The notes under the pieces: generated by a model
Told to the model about the DNA's origin: nothing
Databases searched by the model: none
The model's input: only the letters and a program-made list of their open reading frames with translations
Shown here: positions 35,052 to 43,359 of the stretch, piece after piece
Numbering within the stretch: position 1 is the first letter of the stretch
Layout of the letters: each line of letters opens with the position of its first letter
Made by a program: the position numbers and the translations under genes
Origin: Mycolicibacterium vulneris
GTDB lineage: Bacteria > Actinomycetota > Actinomycetes > Mycobacteriales > Mycobacteriaceae
Length of the DNA: 64,000 bases
Direction: 5' to 3'
Assembly: GCF_002104765.1 (NCBI RefSeq)
Contig: NZ_NCXM01000029.1
Coordinates: forward strand, 26,811-90,810

Positions 35052-35519
35052 TCAGCCGAGATAGGGACTGTCGCGGTGCTGTGAGTAGTGATCGATGCGC
35101 AGTCGCATCGAGGGGTGCATATCCAGGGTGGGGATGTCGTCAGGGTGGACCCAGGCGATATCGGTGCTTTCGTGGTCTATGGCCAGATCACCGCCGAGCA
35201 GGGTGGTGGTGAAGCACAGGGAGAATTGTTGGCGGACTTCGCCGTCGGTGAACGCCACGACGTGGTGTGGGTTGGTGTAGACGCCGACCAGGGCGGTGAC
35301 TTCGACGTCGAGACCGGTTTCTTCTTTCACTTCGCGCACGGCGGTGCCTGCGATCGTTTCGCCGATGTTGTGTCCACCGCCGGGGAGCGCCCACAGGGTG
35401 TTGTCGCGGCGTTTGATCAACAGAATGCGGCCTTGTTCGTCGGTGACGATGGCCGAGGCGGACGGGACCACGCTGTTGGGCTGGGGAGCTTCGGGGTCGT
35501 TGTAGTAGTCGGTGCGCAT
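35052..35519 (-). CDS. Nudix hydrolase
   Basis: A 155-residue Nudix protein with a full box GGGHNIGETIAGTAVREVKE followed by ETGL (residues about 46-69). It lies 6 nt downstream of the XRE gene on the same strand, so they form an operon. Nudix proteins are recurrent in pSAM2-type AICEs, where Pif has a Nudix motif and acts in transfer exclusion (established knowledge). A similar role is an inference. Confidence 0.9.
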   Translation of the reverse strand: MRTDYYNDPEAPQPNSVVPSASAIVTDEQGRILLIKRRDNTLWALPGGGHNIGETIAGTAVREVKEETGLDVEVTALVGVYTNPHHVVAFTDGEVRQQFSLCFTTTLLGGDLAIDHESTDIAWVHPDDIPTLDMHPSMRLRIDHYSQHRDSPYLG

Positions 35520-35525
35520 TGAGGA

Positions 35526-36326
35526 TCAGCCTTTCGTTGGCAGTGGGGTGGCGTTGTCCCAAACGCGGGCAAATGCTTGTTCGAAGGTGGCCCAGAGTCG
35601 GGGTTCTTGGTGGCGGGACAGCACGAGGACGGGATTGTTGCGTCCTGGTGAGCCATAGATGTGGAAGTTGATGATCATAGTGTCGTCGACCCGGAAGGTT
35701 GATGTGTATAGGGTGGTGTCGTGGGTGCGGATGTGCAGCCCCGGTGAGTTGGCGTGTGGAGTGAGCAGTTCGGCGGAGGTGCGGCACCGTGCGATGACGG
35801 CTTCACCGATGCCTTCTTCCTCACCGCGCAGGATCGTGGTGGCGGTGTCGGGGTCGCCGATGAGAAATCGCACCTGAACGCCACGGGCGGCGGCGTCGAG
35901 CAGGGTGTCGAGAAATCCGTCGAGCGTGTCGAACAGGAACGTGGCAGCCAAGACGAGTATGTCGATACAGATGGTTGCGCCGGCGAAATGCTGCTGCCAC
36001 GCGGTGATCGGTAACTGCGTGCGGCTGGGATATAGCGTCGCGGTGAACGGCCCGCCCGAGTTTGTCGCCAGCGCGCGTCCGGTAAAGGGTTGGAACTGGT
36101 TGGGCCACAGGTCGTGCGGGCTGCAGCCGAGCACGTCGGCGGCGCGGCGTGCATTATCGGGGCGGACGTTGTAGTTGGTGTTGGCTAGCCACCGGCGCAC
36201 GGTTTTGACGTCTACGCCCACCGCAGTGGCGAACCGCCCATGGGACATCCCCTTGGCGTGCAGCCGTTGCGTGAGGCGATCGTTGGGGATCACTGCGGTG
36301 TCGATGCAACCGTCCTGATCGTCCAT
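35526..36326 (-). CDS. XRE regulator with C-terminal phospholipase-D-like domain
   Basis: A 266-residue protein. The N-terminal HTH is LTQRLHAKGMSHGRFATAVG, VDVKTVRRWL. From about residue 95 a larger domain (ICIDILVLAATFLFDTLDGF, AAARGVQVRFLIGDPDT, STFRVDDTMIINFHIYG) resembles the PLD-like/DUF5919 domain of AICE regulators. It is divergent from the element's replication and transfer genes and is the likely element repressor (inference). Confidence 0.82.
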   Translation of the reverse strand: MDDQDGCIDTAVIPNDRLTQRLHAKGMSHGRFATAVGVDVKTVRRWLANTNYNVRPDNARRAADVLGCSPHDLWPNQFQPFTGRALATNSGGPFTATLYPSRTQLPITAWQQHFAGATICIDILVLAATFLFDTLDGFLDTLLDAAARGVQVRFLIGDPDTATTILRGEEEGIGEAVIARCRTSAELLTPHANSPGLHIRTHDTTLYTSTFRVDDTMIINFHIYGSPGRNNPVLVLSRHQEPRLWATFEQAFARVWDNATPLPTKG

Positions 36327-36578
36327 CGTCTCAGCACATGTCTTTCGGTGTTGATCCTGTCCATCACTAGCGTGGTTCCTAGTTTGCCATGGGGCTGGCG
36401 CCTCCCTGCTGCGGTGATGTCTGCCTGGTGTCGGCAGCTATGTCCCTGTCGTGCCCGAAATGTCTGGGGCCGTGTCGGCAACGCCTGCAAACGTCCCTCG
36501 CAACGTCCGCGGTGTCCGCGTGAACTGATTCGAGCGCCTCATCGGGCGCATTCAGATCACGAAAGGAATAGCAGGACA
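36327..36578. promoter_or_regulatory. divergent control region of the AICE
   Basis: This lies between the XRE gene and the activator-like gene and should hold both promoters and the repressor operator. AAAGGA (36562-36567) and AGGA (36572-36575) precede ATG 36579. No clear operator palindrome could be picked by eye. Confidence 0.45.
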
Positions 36579-36920
36579 ATGCGATTGAGAATTGATACAT
36601 CGGGGACGCGATTCATCGTCACCAGGGCTGCCGAGCCGCGGTTGAACTTCGAGACCGGCAGCCCGAAAGTCGACACCGCGACCGGGGTGCCGTTGTACGC
36701 AGCGCAGCTGCTGGCGTTGGACGACACCGGCGGCGAAGTGCTCAACGTGACGGTGGCAGGAGATCCGAAAGTGTCGGTGACACAGGCAGTATCGGTGTCG
36801 GGTCTGGTGGCCATTCCGTGGGCTCAAGGTGATCGCAGCGGCGTGGCCTTCCGCGCTGATGCCATCACCTCCACCACACCCGCAGGTGCGCCCAACGAAC
36901 AGGCCCGCCCGCAGAAATAA
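36579..36920 (+). CDS. small AICE protein, activator-like (Pra-type)
   Basis: A 113-residue beta-rich protein: RFIVTRAAEPRLNFETGSPK, TGVPLYAAQLLALDDTGGEV, VSGLVAIPWAQGDRSGVAFR. The position (first gene before the FtsK-like and Rep genes) and pattern match the small replication/integration/excision activator family of AICEs. That family assignment is tentative. A strong hairpin follows. Confidence 0.6.
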   Translation: MRLRIDTSGTRFIVTRAAEPRLNFETGSPKVDTATGVPLYAAQLLALDDTGGEVLNVTVAGDPKVSVTQAVSVSGLVAIPWAQGDRSGVAFRADAITSTTPAGAPNEQARPQK

Positions 36921-36929
36921 ACCACGATT

Positions 36930-36962
36930 TTGGGGCGCGGCGCCCATACGGTCGCGCCCCAA
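36930..36962 (+). terminator. hairpin between the activator-like and ftsK-like genes
   Basis: TTGGGGCGCG and CGCGCCCCAA form a perfect 10-bp stem with a 13-nt loop, starting 9 nt after the stop. It may be a terminator or attenuator setting the level of transfer gene expression. Confidence 0.6.
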
Positions 36963-37005
36963 GATGGGCCTGCTATCGGCGAAACACCTACGGAGAGCAT
37001 CGGTC

Positions 37006-38439
37006 ATGGCATCAAACAAGAAGCACACCAACAACACTGGGTCGGATCATGATGATTGGTTCGAAGACCTCGTCCTATCCCTGGCCAAAGCCACGGGGTA
37101 CCTGCTGTGGTGGTCGATTCTGTTCCCCGCCCTCAGCATCCCCATCATCCTCAGCCTGGCAGTCGCCATCAGCCACGGCCCACGCGCGGGCTTGATCACT
37201 GCCATCGCGTGCGGTGCTGCCTATGCGGGGTGGGCCTGGCTAGACCCAGGGTCATTTCAAGCCTGGGTGACCGAACCGGTGCGACACCGCTGGCTGAGCT
37301 GGTGGCGCTACAGCCGCAGCTGGGAATCGGTGTGCAGCCTGCACGGACTCACCGCCCGCCTGGGTGAACGCGCCCTCGTGCCAGCACTACGGTCGGTACA
37401 AATCGGCAAGAGTACCGACGTACTGCAGCTGCGCGTGGTGACCGGCCAATCCCTGGCTGACTGGCACAGACAAGCCGACGCGCTGGCCGCCGCCTGGCGC
37501 GCCGATCGGCTGACGATCACCTCGACCGCGCCCGGGGAACTAAAGATCACCGTCATGCGCGGGGATGTCTTGGCGGACCCGATCGCATTGCCCATACCCA
37601 ACCCGGCCACACGGGTGGATGTGGGGGCGGTGCGGGTTGGGATCACCGAAACCCGCCACTGGTGGCACCTGCCCCTGCTGGGCCACCACATGCTGATTGC
37701 TGGAGCCACTGGGGCCGGCAAAAGCAGCGTGTTGTGGTCACTGATCGCCGGCATCGCCCCCGAGGTGAAAAACGGGCTGGTGCGGCTGTGCGTGATCGAC
37801 CCCAAAGGCGGCATGGAACTGGGCGCCGGGGCACCAATGTTCACGGTATTCACGCACGATGCCACTGACACCACCGTGCGCCTGTTGCGCCAACTGGTTG
37901 ACGTAATGCACGCGCGGGCGCACCGGCTACGTGGCAAGACTCGCCTGCATACACCCACCCCATCGGAACCTTTATTCGTCGTGGTCATCGATGAGATCGC
38001 CGCGCTTACCGCCTACGTCTCCGATCGCAAAATCCGCGCCGAAATCGAACAACTCCTGGGCCTGCTGCTCTCCCAGGGCCGGGCAGTGGGAATCAGTGTG
38101 GTGGCCGCGGTGCAAGACCCGGCAAAAGAGACACTGCCCGTGCGCCAACTGTTCACCGTGCGGATCGGGCTGCGACTGACCGAAGCCACCCAAACCGCCA
38201 TGGTTCTCGGCCAGGGAGCAAGGGATGCCGGTGCGGAGTGCGACCGTATCTCTGATGCAACGCCGGGTGTCGGGTACATGATGATTGATGGCACCGCCCA
38301 CCCGGTGCGGGTACGGGCATTTCACGTCACTGACCACGACATCACCACTCTGGCAGCACGGTTCCGGGCACCCCGTGCCGCGACCCGCACCAACCAGGCC
38401 AATAGCGAGCGCACGAACACCGATCGGGGTCAGCGGTGA
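37006..38439 (+). CDS. FtsK/SpoIIIE-type DNA translocase (AICE TraB/TraSA)
   Basis: A 477-residue protein with two N-terminal membrane helices (LLWWSILFPALSIPIILSLAV and ITAIACGAAYAGWAWL), Walker A AGATGAGKSSVLWSL, Walker B LFVVVIDEIAALTA and a C-terminal sensor region. In actinomycetes one such hexameric ATPase moves double-stranded element DNA between mycelial or cell partners. ATG 37006 follows ACGGAGAG. It overlaps the Rep gene (GTGA). Confidence 0.9.
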   Translation: MASNKKHTNNTGSDHDDWFEDLVLSLAKATGYLLWWSILFPALSIPIILSLAVAISHGPRAGLITAIACGAAYAGWAWLDPGSFQAWVTEPVRHRWLSWWRYSRSWESVCSLHGLTARLGERALVPALRSVQIGKSTDVLQLRVVTGQSLADWHRQADALAAAWRADRLTITSTAPGELKITVMRGDVLADPIALPIPNPATRVDVGAVRVGITETRHWWHLPLLGHHMLIAGATGAGKSSVLWSLIAGIAPEVKNGLVRLCVIDPKGGMELGAGAPMFTVFTHDATDTTVRLLRQLVDVMHARAHRLRGKTRLHTPTPSEPLFVVVIDEIAALTAYVSDRKIRAEIEQLLGLLLSQGRAVGISVVAAVQDPAKETLPVRQLFTVRIGLRLTEATQTAMVLGQGARDAGAECDRISDATPGVGYMMIDGTAHPVRVRAFHVTDHDITTLAARFRAPRAATRTNQANSERTNTDRGQR

Positions 38440-39941
38440 CTACTGCAACGACGGCCCTCGCGCTGGCGTTGCCCGGGATAGCCGCCACAATCGACGCCAA
38501 CGCGGTGGTGGAGCAGATGGTGCGCCGCGCGTCCTCAATGGGATTCGAATCCTGGTGGCGGCGCGCGGAATCCGTTGGCTTCTGCGCCCACCCCATTCAA
38601 CTCACGGGTACAGACGAGTTCGGCCGCGATCGGGTCGTGTGGACACGGTGCAATAACCGCCGCGCCCAGATCTGCCCGTCGTGCTCGGACCTCTACGCTC
38701 GCGACACGTGGCAACTGGTGCACGCTGGCACCGCCGGCGGCCACCACGACATCCCCGAAGCAGTGGCGGATCGTCCGCAGGTGTTCGTTACCCTGACCGC
38801 GCCCAGCTACGGGCCGGTCCACACCACCTCACGTGCAGGCGACAAGCGCCTCCGGGTGTGCCGCGACCACCACGGGACTGGCCGCTACCGCCGCTGCCCG
38901 CATGGAAAACCGCTGTGGTGCAGCACAGCTCACGGAGAAGCTGACATCCATGTGGGACAGCCGATCTGCGCGGACTGCTACGACTACATCGGGCATGTGC
39001 TGTTCACATGGCACATGCCAGAACTGTGGCGACGCTTCACCATCACCCTGCGCCGCACACTCCGCCGAGAGCTACGCGCCACGGGCGCCGACCCGGATGC
39101 GGTGCGGGTCAGCTTCATCAAAGTCGTCGAATTGCAAGCCCGGCTCATCCCGCATATTCATGCCCTGATCCGCCTCGACCCGCCCGACGGCGATAACTGC
39201 GGCGGTCATTACTGGCAAGCGCCCCTCACAGCCACCGAACTGGCCACCATCGTCCAACAGGCCGCTCGAACCGTAGCCGTGACGGTCACCGACCCATCCT
39301 CAGATACCGCGACACGGGTGATCAGGTTCGGCACACAAGTCGACACTCAACCCATCGACAACCGGCACGCTGGCACGGAAAGTCCTGCTGTGCAGGACGA
39401 TTCACCACACGGCCGGATGTTGCCAGGCCGCCGCGTAGCTCGCTACCTCGCGAAATACGTCACCAAATCCTTAGCCGACGTAGGGATTAGCGCGCGACGA
39501 ATCTCCACCGAGGCCATCGCCAACTTGGATGTGTCCGATCACGTCCGGGCGATCCTGACCACCATCAGCCAACTCGCCGATAGGGGACTGGCCGGTGTCG
39601 GCCGGTGGCTGCACACCCTGGGCTACCGCGGGCACATCACCAGCAAATCCCGCCGCTACTCCACCACGATGACCGCGCTGCGGGAACGCCGCGCCACCTG
39701 GACACGTGAACAACGTCTGAAAAGCACTGCATACCAACATGATTTAGGTTTCGACCCCACCGATAGCGATGATCTGGTGGTGTGGGAGTTCGACCGTGCC
39801 GGCCTCACCAGCCTCGGTGATCGCACCCTCGTGAACTCCGCGGCTCTCCGATGCATAGACGCCCGTCGCATCGGACTGATGGAAGTCCGTGGCAAAGCCC
39901 GCAACCAGCGATGGGATTTGCCAGGGGGATGCGATGGCTGA
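38436..39941 (+). CDS. RepSA-type rolling-circle replication initiator
   Basis: A 501-residue initiator of the AICE RepSA family. A zinc-binding N-terminal part (WTRCNNRRAQICPSCSDLYA) is followed by FVTLTAPSYG, a second Cys/His region and the HUH-type metal motif IPHIHALIRLD, then a Tyr-rich C-terminal part (GRRVARYLAKYVTK). It would nick at an origin to replicate the excised circle. GTG 38436 overlaps the FtsK stop; the next small ORF overlaps its end by 8 nt. Confidence 0.88.
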   Translation: MTTATTALALALPGIAATIDANAVVEQMVRRASSMGFESWWRRAESVGFCAHPIQLTGTDEFGRDRVVWTRCNNRRAQICPSCSDLYARDTWQLVHAGTAGGHHDIPEAVADRPQVFVTLTAPSYGPVHTTSRAGDKRLRVCRDHHGTGRYRRCPHGKPLWCSTAHGEADIHVGQPICADCYDYIGHVLFTWHMPELWRRFTITLRRTLRRELRATGADPDAVRVSFIKVVELQARLIPHIHALIRLDPPDGDNCGGHYWQAPLTATELATIVQQAARTVAVTVTDPSSDTATRVIRFGTQVDTQPIDNRHAGTESPAVQDDSPHGRMLPGRRVARYLAKYVTKSLADVGISARRISTEAIANLDVSDHVRAILTTISQLADRGLAGVGRWLHTLGYRGHITSKSRRYSTTMTALRERRATWTREQRLKSTAYQHDLGFDPTDSDDLVVWEFDRAGLTSLGDRTLVNSAALRCIDARRIGLMEVRGKARNQRWDLPGGCDG

Positions 39942-40131
39942 CGGATCCCCAACAGCAAATGCCCGGTGCGAGGGTGACGCTCGAATCGCTGCGCCGACGA
40001 TGTCAGTGGGGGATGTTGAAATTGTCCTGCCCGACCACTATCGACTGTCGCGCGAGGCCAACAGCGCGCTGGTACACGTGATAATGGCGGTGCGGGACCG
40101 GATGCTCGGATCAGGAAGGGTAGTGGGGTGA
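39934..40131 (+). CDS. small protein between Rep and Int, candidate excision factor
   Basis: A 65-residue frame. ATG 39934 overlaps the Rep stop and its TGA overlaps the integrase GTG (GTGA). It contains MSVGDVEIVLPDHYRLSREA and ALVHVIMAVRDRM. Its place is where AICEs have xis, but no winged or MerR-type HTH is visible. It may be a novel recombination directionality factor or another coupled small protein. Confidence 0.6.
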   Translation: MADGSPTANARCEGDARIAAPTMSVGDVEIVLPDHYRLSREANSALVHVIMAVRDRMLGSGRVVG

Positions 40132-41774
40132 GTCTGAGGTTCGCCTTCTATGGCCGAGTGAGCACGGAGGACGCTCAAGATCCGGAGGCGAGCCGCAGCT
40201 GGCAGAAGCGGCGGGCCATGGACTTGATCACTCCGCACGGCGGAGTCCTCGCCGCTGACTACTTCGATGTGGGACAGAGCCGTTCGCTGCCGTGGAAGCG
40301 CAGGCCAGAGGCGTCACGTCTCCTTGCTGATGTCGCTTGTCGGGACCGTAGCTTTGATGCTGTAGTGATCGGGGAACCCGCCCGTGCGTTCTACGGGCCG
40401 CAGTTCGCGCTCACCTTCCCTGTCCTCACGCACTACGGCGTCGGCCTGTGGGTACCCGAGGTCGGCGGAGCGGTTGATCCCGGCTCCGAGGCACACGACC
40501 TGGTGATGACTCTGTTCGGTGGCATGAGCAAGGGAGAGCGCGCTCGAATCCAGATGCGCGTCCGTACCGCGATGTCGGCACTTGCGCAGGACACGGCCAG
40601 ATATCTCGGTGGTCGACCACCCTACGGTTACCGGCTCGTCGATGCCGGCCCGCACCCAAACCCTGCTAAGGCCAATCTTGGGCAGCGGCTTCACCGCCTC
40701 GAACCTGACCCCGCGACATCTTCGGTTGTCGAGCGGATCTACCGCATGTACGCCGACGGAGCGGGCCTGCGCTACATCGCGCAACAGCTCACCGACGATG
40801 GCGTGCCGTCACCGAGCCAGTACGACCCGGTGCGGAATCGTCACCGTGACCCGCGAGGGTGGTCCCATTCGGCGATCCGCGCCATACTCGACAACCCGGC
40901 GTACCGCGGTATCCGTGTTTGGGGCAAGCAGGAGAAATACGAGGTCCTGGTCAACCCCGACGATGTCGCGGCGGGGTATGAGACTCGCATGCGGTGGCGT
41001 GATGAGGCCGACTGGATCGCACCAGATCGCCGCACACATGAAGCGCTGATTCCCGATGAACTGGTGCAGGCTGTTCGCCTTCGGACGCAGGCACGGCGTG
41101 GTCCCGGTCTCGTTTGCAGCAGAGAATCGACAGTGCCGTATGCGCTGCGCGGCCTGTTGTTCTGCGCCGCGTGTGGACGGCGGATGCAGGGGGCCGCTCG
41201 CGTCGGGAAACGAACGACCCGCATTCTCTACCGTTGTGAGCTGGGCAAGTCGCGCTCTGTACCTGTGGACCTGAGTGATCATCCGCGCACCGTCTATCTC
41301 CGTGAAGACGAGGTGACTGCGCGACTTGACGAATGGATCGCCAGCCTGGCCGATCCGGAAGACCTCGCACGCGGGCAGGATGTGGACCCGGCAGCCGGCA
41401 CTGGCTACGCCGCCCTGCAGCGCCAGCTTCGCGAGGCGAATGCCAAGGTTGCTGCTTTGGTTAGCGCCGTGGAGTCCGGCGTGGCCGTGGAGGACCTAAC
41501 CGCCGCATTGCGTCGCCGCACCGCCGAGCGCGACGAGCTGAAGGCCCGTCTTGAGCAAGCGGAGCGGCCCCGCGTCATGTCTGCGGCACAGATCAGCGAA
41601 TTGGTCGAGGAACTGGGTGGGCTGTCAGCCGTGCTCGGTGCGGCGACCGGGGCGGAACGCGCCGAGGTGTACGCGAGCCTGGGGCTCCGCCTTGATTACG
41701 ATCCGCATCTGCGACAAGTCAAGGCGACGGCCGACTTAAGTCGTGTCGCCGGATGTGTCCGAGGGGGGACTTGA
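40128..41774 (+). CDS. large serine integrase
   Basis: A 548-residue recombinase. The catalytic domain starts RFAFYGRVSTEDAQD with Ser12 and has GGMSKGERARIQMRVRTAM. The recombinase domain has GGRPPYGYRLV and HSAIRAILDNPAYRGIRVWG. The zinc ribbon is LFCAACGRRMQG to YRCEL, and a long coiled coil spans about 430-500. The last codons (CVRGGT, stop at 41774) lie inside the tRNA-Leu gene on the other strand, so the recombination site itself supplies the end of the protein. A decayed copy lies at 14957-15925. Confidence 0.95.
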   Translation: MSLRFAFYGRVSTEDAQDPEASRSWQKRRAMDLITPHGGVLAADYFDVGQSRSLPWKRRPEASRLLADVACRDRSFDAVVIGEPARAFYGPQFALTFPVLTHYGVGLWVPEVGGAVDPGSEAHDLVMTLFGGMSKGERARIQMRVRTAMSALAQDTARYLGGRPPYGYRLVDAGPHPNPAKANLGQRLHRLEPDPATSSVVERIYRMYADGAGLRYIAQQLTDDGVPSPSQYDPVRNRHRDPRGWSHSAIRAILDNPAYRGIRVWGKQEKYEVLVNPDDVAAGYETRMRWRDEADWIAPDRRTHEALIPDELVQAVRLRTQARRGPGLVCSRESTVPYALRGLLFCAACGRRMQGAARVGKRTTRILYRCELGKSRSVPVDLSDHPRTVYLREDEVTARLDEWIASLADPEDLARGQDVDPAAGTGYAALQRQLREANAKVAALVSAVESGVAVEDLTAALRRRTAERDELKARLEQAERPRVMSAAQISELVEELGGLSAVLGAATGAERAEVYASLGLRLDYDPHLRQVKATADLSRVAGCVRGGT

Positions 41775-41841
41775 ACCCCCACGCCCATTAGTAGGGCACT
41801 AGCACCTCAAGCTAGCGCGTCTGCCATTCCGCCACTCGGAC
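41756..41841 (-). tRNA. tRNA-Leu (anticodon GAG)
   Basis: 86 nt, with acceptor stem GTCCGAG/CTCGGAC, anticodon arm CTAGC-TTGAGGT-GCTAG (anticodon GAG), a long variable arm as in class II tRNAs and T arm GGGGGTTCAAGTCCCCC. The discriminator base is A and CCA is not encoded. The gene is complete, so integration at its 3' end preserved it. Repeats of its 3' end lie at 15926 and 20687. Confidence 0.95.
41757..41771. repeat. att core within tRNA-Leu (right end of island)
   Basis: GTCCGAGGGGGGACT, the acceptor and T-arm end of the tRNA. It is the reference copy for the repeats at 15926-15940 and 20687-20700, and the probable attR of the AICE. Confidence 0.75.
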
Positions 41842-41972
41842 AAGGCCAAACCAGCATGGGTTGGCAGCTAAGGCTATCGGATCGCGCGCCGCGAACCCAA
41901 TCCAGCTCCCTCGGGATGTCGCGAGGATCGGCATCGAGCCGTCCAGCCTCGGCAATGGTAGGAAAGGTGGTT

Positions 41973-43328
41973 GTGACCATTCAGAGCGGGGCGACCGAGG
42001 TGCCAACCAACCCGAGCGACGACGTGGTCGAGGTTGTCAGCAAGTTGATCCGGTTCGACACCACCAACACCGGCGAACCGGAGACGACGAAGGGCGAGGC
42101 CGACTGCGCGCAGTGGATCGCCGAGCAGCTGGCCGAGGTCGGCTACGCGCCGCAGTATGTCGAGTCCGGCGCGCCGGGCCGCGGGAACGTGTTCGTCCGC
42201 CTGGCGGGCGCCGACAGGTCGCGTGGTGCGCTGCTGATCCACGGGCATCTCGACGTGGTGCCGGCCGAGCCGACCGAGTGGAGCGTGCACCCGTTCTCCG
42301 GCGCGATCAAAGACGGCTTCGTCTGGGGCCGCGGCGCGGTCGACATGAAGGACATGGTCGGCATGATGATCGTGGTGGCCCGCCAGTTGAAGCGCGCGGG
42401 CATCGTGCCGCCGCGCGACCTGGTCTTCGCATTCATCGCCGACGAAGAACACGGCGGAACCTTCGGAGCCCAGTGGCTGGTCGATCACCGGCCGGAGCTC
42501 TTCACCGGCGTCACCGAGGCGATCGGTGAGGTGGGCGGCTTCTCGCTGACGGTGCCGCGTAAGGACGGGGGAGAGCGTCGGCTCTACCTGATCGAGACGG
42601 CCGAGAAGGGACTGTCCTGGATGAAGCTCACCGCCCGGGGCCCGGCCGGACACGGATCGATGGTGCACGACCAGAACGCCGTCACCACCGTCGCCGAGGC
42701 CGTCGGCCGCCTGGGCCGGCATCAGTTTCCGCTCGTGCTGACCGACACGGTCGCGCAGTTCCTCGCCGCCGTCAGCGAGGAGACCGGGTTGACCTTCGAC
42801 ACCGAATCGGGCGACCTGCGCGGGGTGATCGAAAAGCTGGGCCCGATGGCCCGCATGCTCAAGGCGGTGCTGCACGACACCGCGAATCCCACCATGCTCA
42901 AGGCCGGATACAAGGCCAACGTCGTGCCGGCCACCGCCGAGGCGGTGGTGGACTGCCGGATCCTGCCGGGGCGCAAGGAGGCGTTCGAGGCCGAGATCGA
43001 CGAGTTGCTGGGGCCGGACGTGACGCGCGAGTGGATCAAGGACTTCTCGTCGTATGAGACGAGCTTCGACGGCGACCTGGTCGATGCCATGAACGAGGCG
43101 GTGCTGGCGCACGACCCGGGGGCCCGTACTGTGCCCTATATGCTTTCTGGTGGTACCGACGCGAAGTCGTTCGCGCGCTTGGGTATTCGCTGTTTCGGGT
43201 TCAGCCCGCTGCGGTTGCCGCCGGATCTGGATTTCACCGCGCTGTTCCACGGTGTCGATGAGCGGGTACCCATCGATGCGCTGCGGTTCGGCACCGACGT
43301 GCTGGCCCACTTCCTGACCCACTGCTAG
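41973..43328 (+). CDS. M20-family metallopeptidase (Rv2141c-like)
   Basis: A 451-residue zinc peptidase/deacylase. Metal ligands are in LLIHGHLDVVPAEP and VWGRGAVDMKD, the catalytic Glu pair in FIADEEHGGTFGA, a dimerisation domain with GPAGHGSMVHD, and a final His in FTALFHGVDERVP. GTG 41973 has GGAAAGG upstream; the frame opens at 41856. Order matches Rv2141c beside Rv2140c of M. tuberculosis. The annotation as DapE-like is conventional; the real substrate is unknown. Confidence 0.9.
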   Translation: MTIQSGATEVPTNPSDDVVEVVSKLIRFDTTNTGEPETTKGEADCAQWIAEQLAEVGYAPQYVESGAPGRGNVFVRLAGADRSRGALLIHGHLDVVPAEPTEWSVHPFSGAIKDGFVWGRGAVDMKDMVGMMIVVARQLKRAGIVPPRDLVFAFIADEEHGGTFGAQWLVDHRPELFTGVTEAIGEVGGFSLTVPRKDGGERRLYLIETAEKGLSWMKLTARGPAGHGSMVHDQNAVTTVAEAVGRLGRHQFPLVLTDTVAQFLAAVSEETGLTFDTESGDLRGVIEKLGPMARMLKAVLHDTANPTMLKAGYKANVVPATAEAVVDCRILPGRKEAFEAEIDELLGPDVTREWIKDFSSYETSFDGDLVDAMNEAVLAHDPGARTVPYMLSGGTDAKSFARLGIRCFGFSPLRLPPDLDFTALFHGVDERVPIDALRFGTDVLAHFLTHC

Positions 43329-43359
43329 ATCACCAAGCCGATCACACGAGAGGACCGCC

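Noticed and set aside
15926..41841. Repeats first considered as a CRISPR or random GC runs
   Set aside because: Only three widely spaced copies, each next to integrase or tRNA sequence; the att interpretation explains them.
41856..41972. Upstream start of the M20 peptidase
   Set aside because: It would begin 15 bp from the tRNA 5' end with a non-conserved extension; GTG 41973 has a ribosome site and family-like length.
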